Positions 28,683 through 30,190 of a DNA stretch of 30,190 bases are shown here, in pieces. The position numbers and the translations under genes were made by a program. Location of the stretch: contig JALPXQ010000004.1 in assembly GCA_023271515.1 (NCBI GenBank), positions 1-30,190 on the forward strand. The letters run 5' to 3'. This stretch comes from Dehalococcoidia bacterium (lineage in GTDB: Bacteria; Chloroflexota; Dehalococcoidia; SZUA-161; SpSt-899). The notes beneath the pieces are model-generated. The model worked only from the letters and a program-made list of their open reading frames with translations, searched no databases and had not been told where the DNA came from. The first letter of the stretch is position 1, and the number at the start of each line of letters is the position of its first letter.

Positions 28683-30190
28683 TTAGTCGGACCCTATCAA
28701 CTCGATTTTCCGTATTAGCTCGCTAACGTGCTCATTAGTCCAAATGCCATCCTCCATTCCCCAGGCATGTGCCTCCCCCGGACATGTGACATTGGCGGTC
28801 TTCTCCATGTATCTGTCTTTACATGTAGGCCATTCCGGGAACTGATTTACATCCATATGCCCGATTACAAGGTAGAGCCTCAGAGCTGTATTTGCCGAAG
28901 GTAAGTCGCTTGATTCGAGTGGTATTTGCTCGATAAAGCCTAACTCGTACCCAAGCAGCTTTCGCGTGTTATTGATAAGGTCATTCACCACATTAACTCG
29001 TGGGTCAGCTTCCGGGTCATAATTATCCGACCGGCTTACAACCAAGAACCGGCATGCCAGTCCACCACTATATGTCCCCTCATGTAACCCTCTTTCCTCT
29101 AATGGCTGCCGGAATCCGTTTTTCACCGCATTGACAAGGTCACGCAATGAACCATCCACAATTTCTGCAAGAAACTTTAGGGCATTGTTCCCACCGCCCA
29201 ATAGCTCTTCAAAGAGGTCTGCTAAGACTTTCGTCCCGCCCGGTGGCGCGTAATCGTCCAGGTGAATCTTCCCTGTTAGAAAAGAGTCAAGCCAACTCTT
29301 GGGCACAGGAATAATGCCGGAGGTAACGGGCTTTTCAAGCTTGCCAGCCAAATCCCTCCCCTTTTGTTCCAGCTCCTCGATTTCCCCATTTAGCTCCTTA
29401 ATCTCCTGCCTAAGTTTCCAGGCAGACTCGTACCCCTCTATCAATGGTGAAACAAGTCCCTTCAAGGCACTCTTTGACTCAATTCTCCCGATACTTACAC
29501 CCTGCGCTCTTCCCTTATCAAGAAATGTGGGTGTTACCCTTAGACTATTTACAAACTCTGGGTCATCTAATAGGGTAGCTAGATTCCCCACAATATTCTC
29601 ATAGGTCTTAACTAGATGATCCCACTCATTCCTGTCAGTGTCAAATATCACTTCATAAATCAGCTTTAGCTCGCCTTTCGCTTTACCAAGTCTTAGCGCG
29701 CCGAAAAGATGAATACCCTTGCTGAGGCAATCTATGTAGCTGACTTTATCCTCTGCCTCTCTCACCTTATTTGTCAGTGTTCTTATGCTATCAATTAGGC
29801 TGCCATGCTTCCTTTCATCCTGTCCCCTTCTACTAATGTAGCGATCGAGTTCCCCTTCCTTACCCTCCTTTATCGCTCTCCTCTCGTTTATCTGCTTAGC
29901 TATTTCAATATACTCTCTTATTGAAGCTATGGGAAACTCAACGACCGCAGGAATTATTGATACAAAACCCATGTCTGCCTGCATACCCTGGAATAGATTC
30001 CCTGATTCGGCCAAGCTACCTGTATAAAAGTCATTGAGAAATCTGGTAACCACGCTGTCCAGGTTCTCCCAATCCCTTAGCGAGTAGGAGCTTAGCAGAC
30101 TGATCATGTTGAAGAGATGTGGGTTCCTTTCAATGATCTCTCTTAGTTCCAACAGTGCTCCGAATGCATTGGAACATGCCGATTCATTCT
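28683..30190 (-). CDS. unrecognised protein, N-terminus beyond the window
   Basis: The frame is open from the window edge (NESACSNAFGALLELREII...) through the TTG at 30152 to the stop at 28683, so at least 501 residues are visible and the true start lies outside. It appears soluble and mostly helical, with a coiled coil (KLRQEIKELNGEIEELEQKG) near the middle and a Trp/Cys-containing C-terminus (WPTCKDRY, HAWGMEDGIW). No catalytic motif is recognised. It is transcribed in the same direction as the CRISPR locus but is separated from it by leader 2. A link to defence is possible but unproven. Confidence 0.75.
   Translation of the reverse strand, partial: NESACSNAFGALLELREIIERNPHLFNMISLLSSYSLRDWENLDSVVTRFLNDFYTGSLAESGNLFQGMQADMGFVSIIPAVVEFPIASIREYIEIAKQINERRAIKEGKEGELDRYISRRGQDERKHGSLIDSIRTLTNKVREAEDKVSYIDCLSKGIHLFGALRLGKAKGELKLIYEVIFDTDRNEWDHLVKTYENIVGNLATLLDDPEFVNSLRVTPTFLDKGRAQGVSIGRIESKSALKGLVSPLIEGYESAWKLRQEIKELNGEIEELEQKGRDLAGKLEKPVTSGIIPVPKSWLDSFLTGKIHLDDYAPPGGTKVLADLFEELLGGGNNALKFLAEIVDGSLRDLVNAVKNGFRQPLEERGLHEGTYSGGLACRFLVVSRSDNYDPEADPRVNVVNDLINNTRKLLGYELGFIEQIPLESSDLPSANTALRLYLVIGHMDVNQFPEWPTCKDRYMEKTANVTCPGEAHAWGMEDGIWTNEHVSELIRKIELIGSD

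Overview
The window looks like chromosomal DNA of an anaerobic bacterium with moderate-to-high GC. The oxygen/peroxide-defence genes (selenocysteine peroxiredoxin, FprA and ferritin-like relics), ferredoxin and Fe-S genes, the trigger factor-clpP pair and the arcC-rocD-cyclic-2,3-diphosphoglycerate-synthetase-like operon would fit a Chloroflexota/Dehalococcoidia-type genome. That placement is an inference from gene content only; no rRNA or tRNA gene was seen.

Region 1 (1-6.3 kb, + strand) is a redox, Fe-S and sulfur-relay block: a zinc-ribbon protein, a ferredoxin-like protein, a peroxiredoxin whose catalytic residue is encoded by in-frame TGA (selenocysteine, with a bacterial SECIS-like hairpin), an Isf-type flavoprotein, a cysteine desulfurase-like gene, nifU/iscU, a small Cys-rich protein, tusA, an fprA remnant, a site-2 protease with CBS domains, a small unknown protein and a ferritin-like protein. 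Several of these carry clean deletions: the NifS-like protein lacks its PLP-lysine region, tusA and fprA are fused by a deletion scar, and the ferritin-like protein lacks its first helix.

Region 2 (6.3-9.7 kb, +) holds tig behind a near-consensus sigma70 promoter, clpP, and an AT-richer patch with a 36-codon small ORF, an AIM24-like protein and a two-helix membrane protein. Region 3 (9.7-10.4 kb) is an intergenic graveyard of RAYT (REP-associated transposase) fragments with three GTAGGGG-headed palindromes. Region 4 (10.4-16.1 kb, - strand) carries arcC-rocD-cpgS-like and, further upstream, a DUF4258/GH130 fused ORF overlapping a formyltransferase. Region 5 (16.2-17.0 kb) has an integron-type integrase relic, a nested inverted repeat and a retropepsin-like protein whose catalytic Asp is Asn.

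Region 6 (17.05-28.56 kb, - strand) is a complete-looking type III-D CRISPR-Cas interference locus: cas10 (GGDD present, HD absent), four separate cas7-type genes, csx10, a candidate cas11, csx19, then a stand-alone CARF protein, a four-helix membrane protein and cas6. It is bracketed by two CRISPR arrays with the same 37-bp repeat and near-identical 250-bp leaders. Each leader carries a TTGACA-17-TAARAT-like promoter, a hairpin and three copies of a 12-bp operator-like motif. The arrays are read on the - strand; array 2 runs straight into cas10, so its leader promoter may drive the whole operon. No cas1/cas2 is present. Because Cas10 keeps the cyclase motif but lacks the DNase domain, defence probably depends on RNA cleavage by Cas7 and on cyclic-oligoadenylate signalling. 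The CARF plus four-TM gene pair is the best candidate for an undescribed membrane effector module. The last 1.5 kb holds the C-terminal part of an unrecognised protein that runs off the window.
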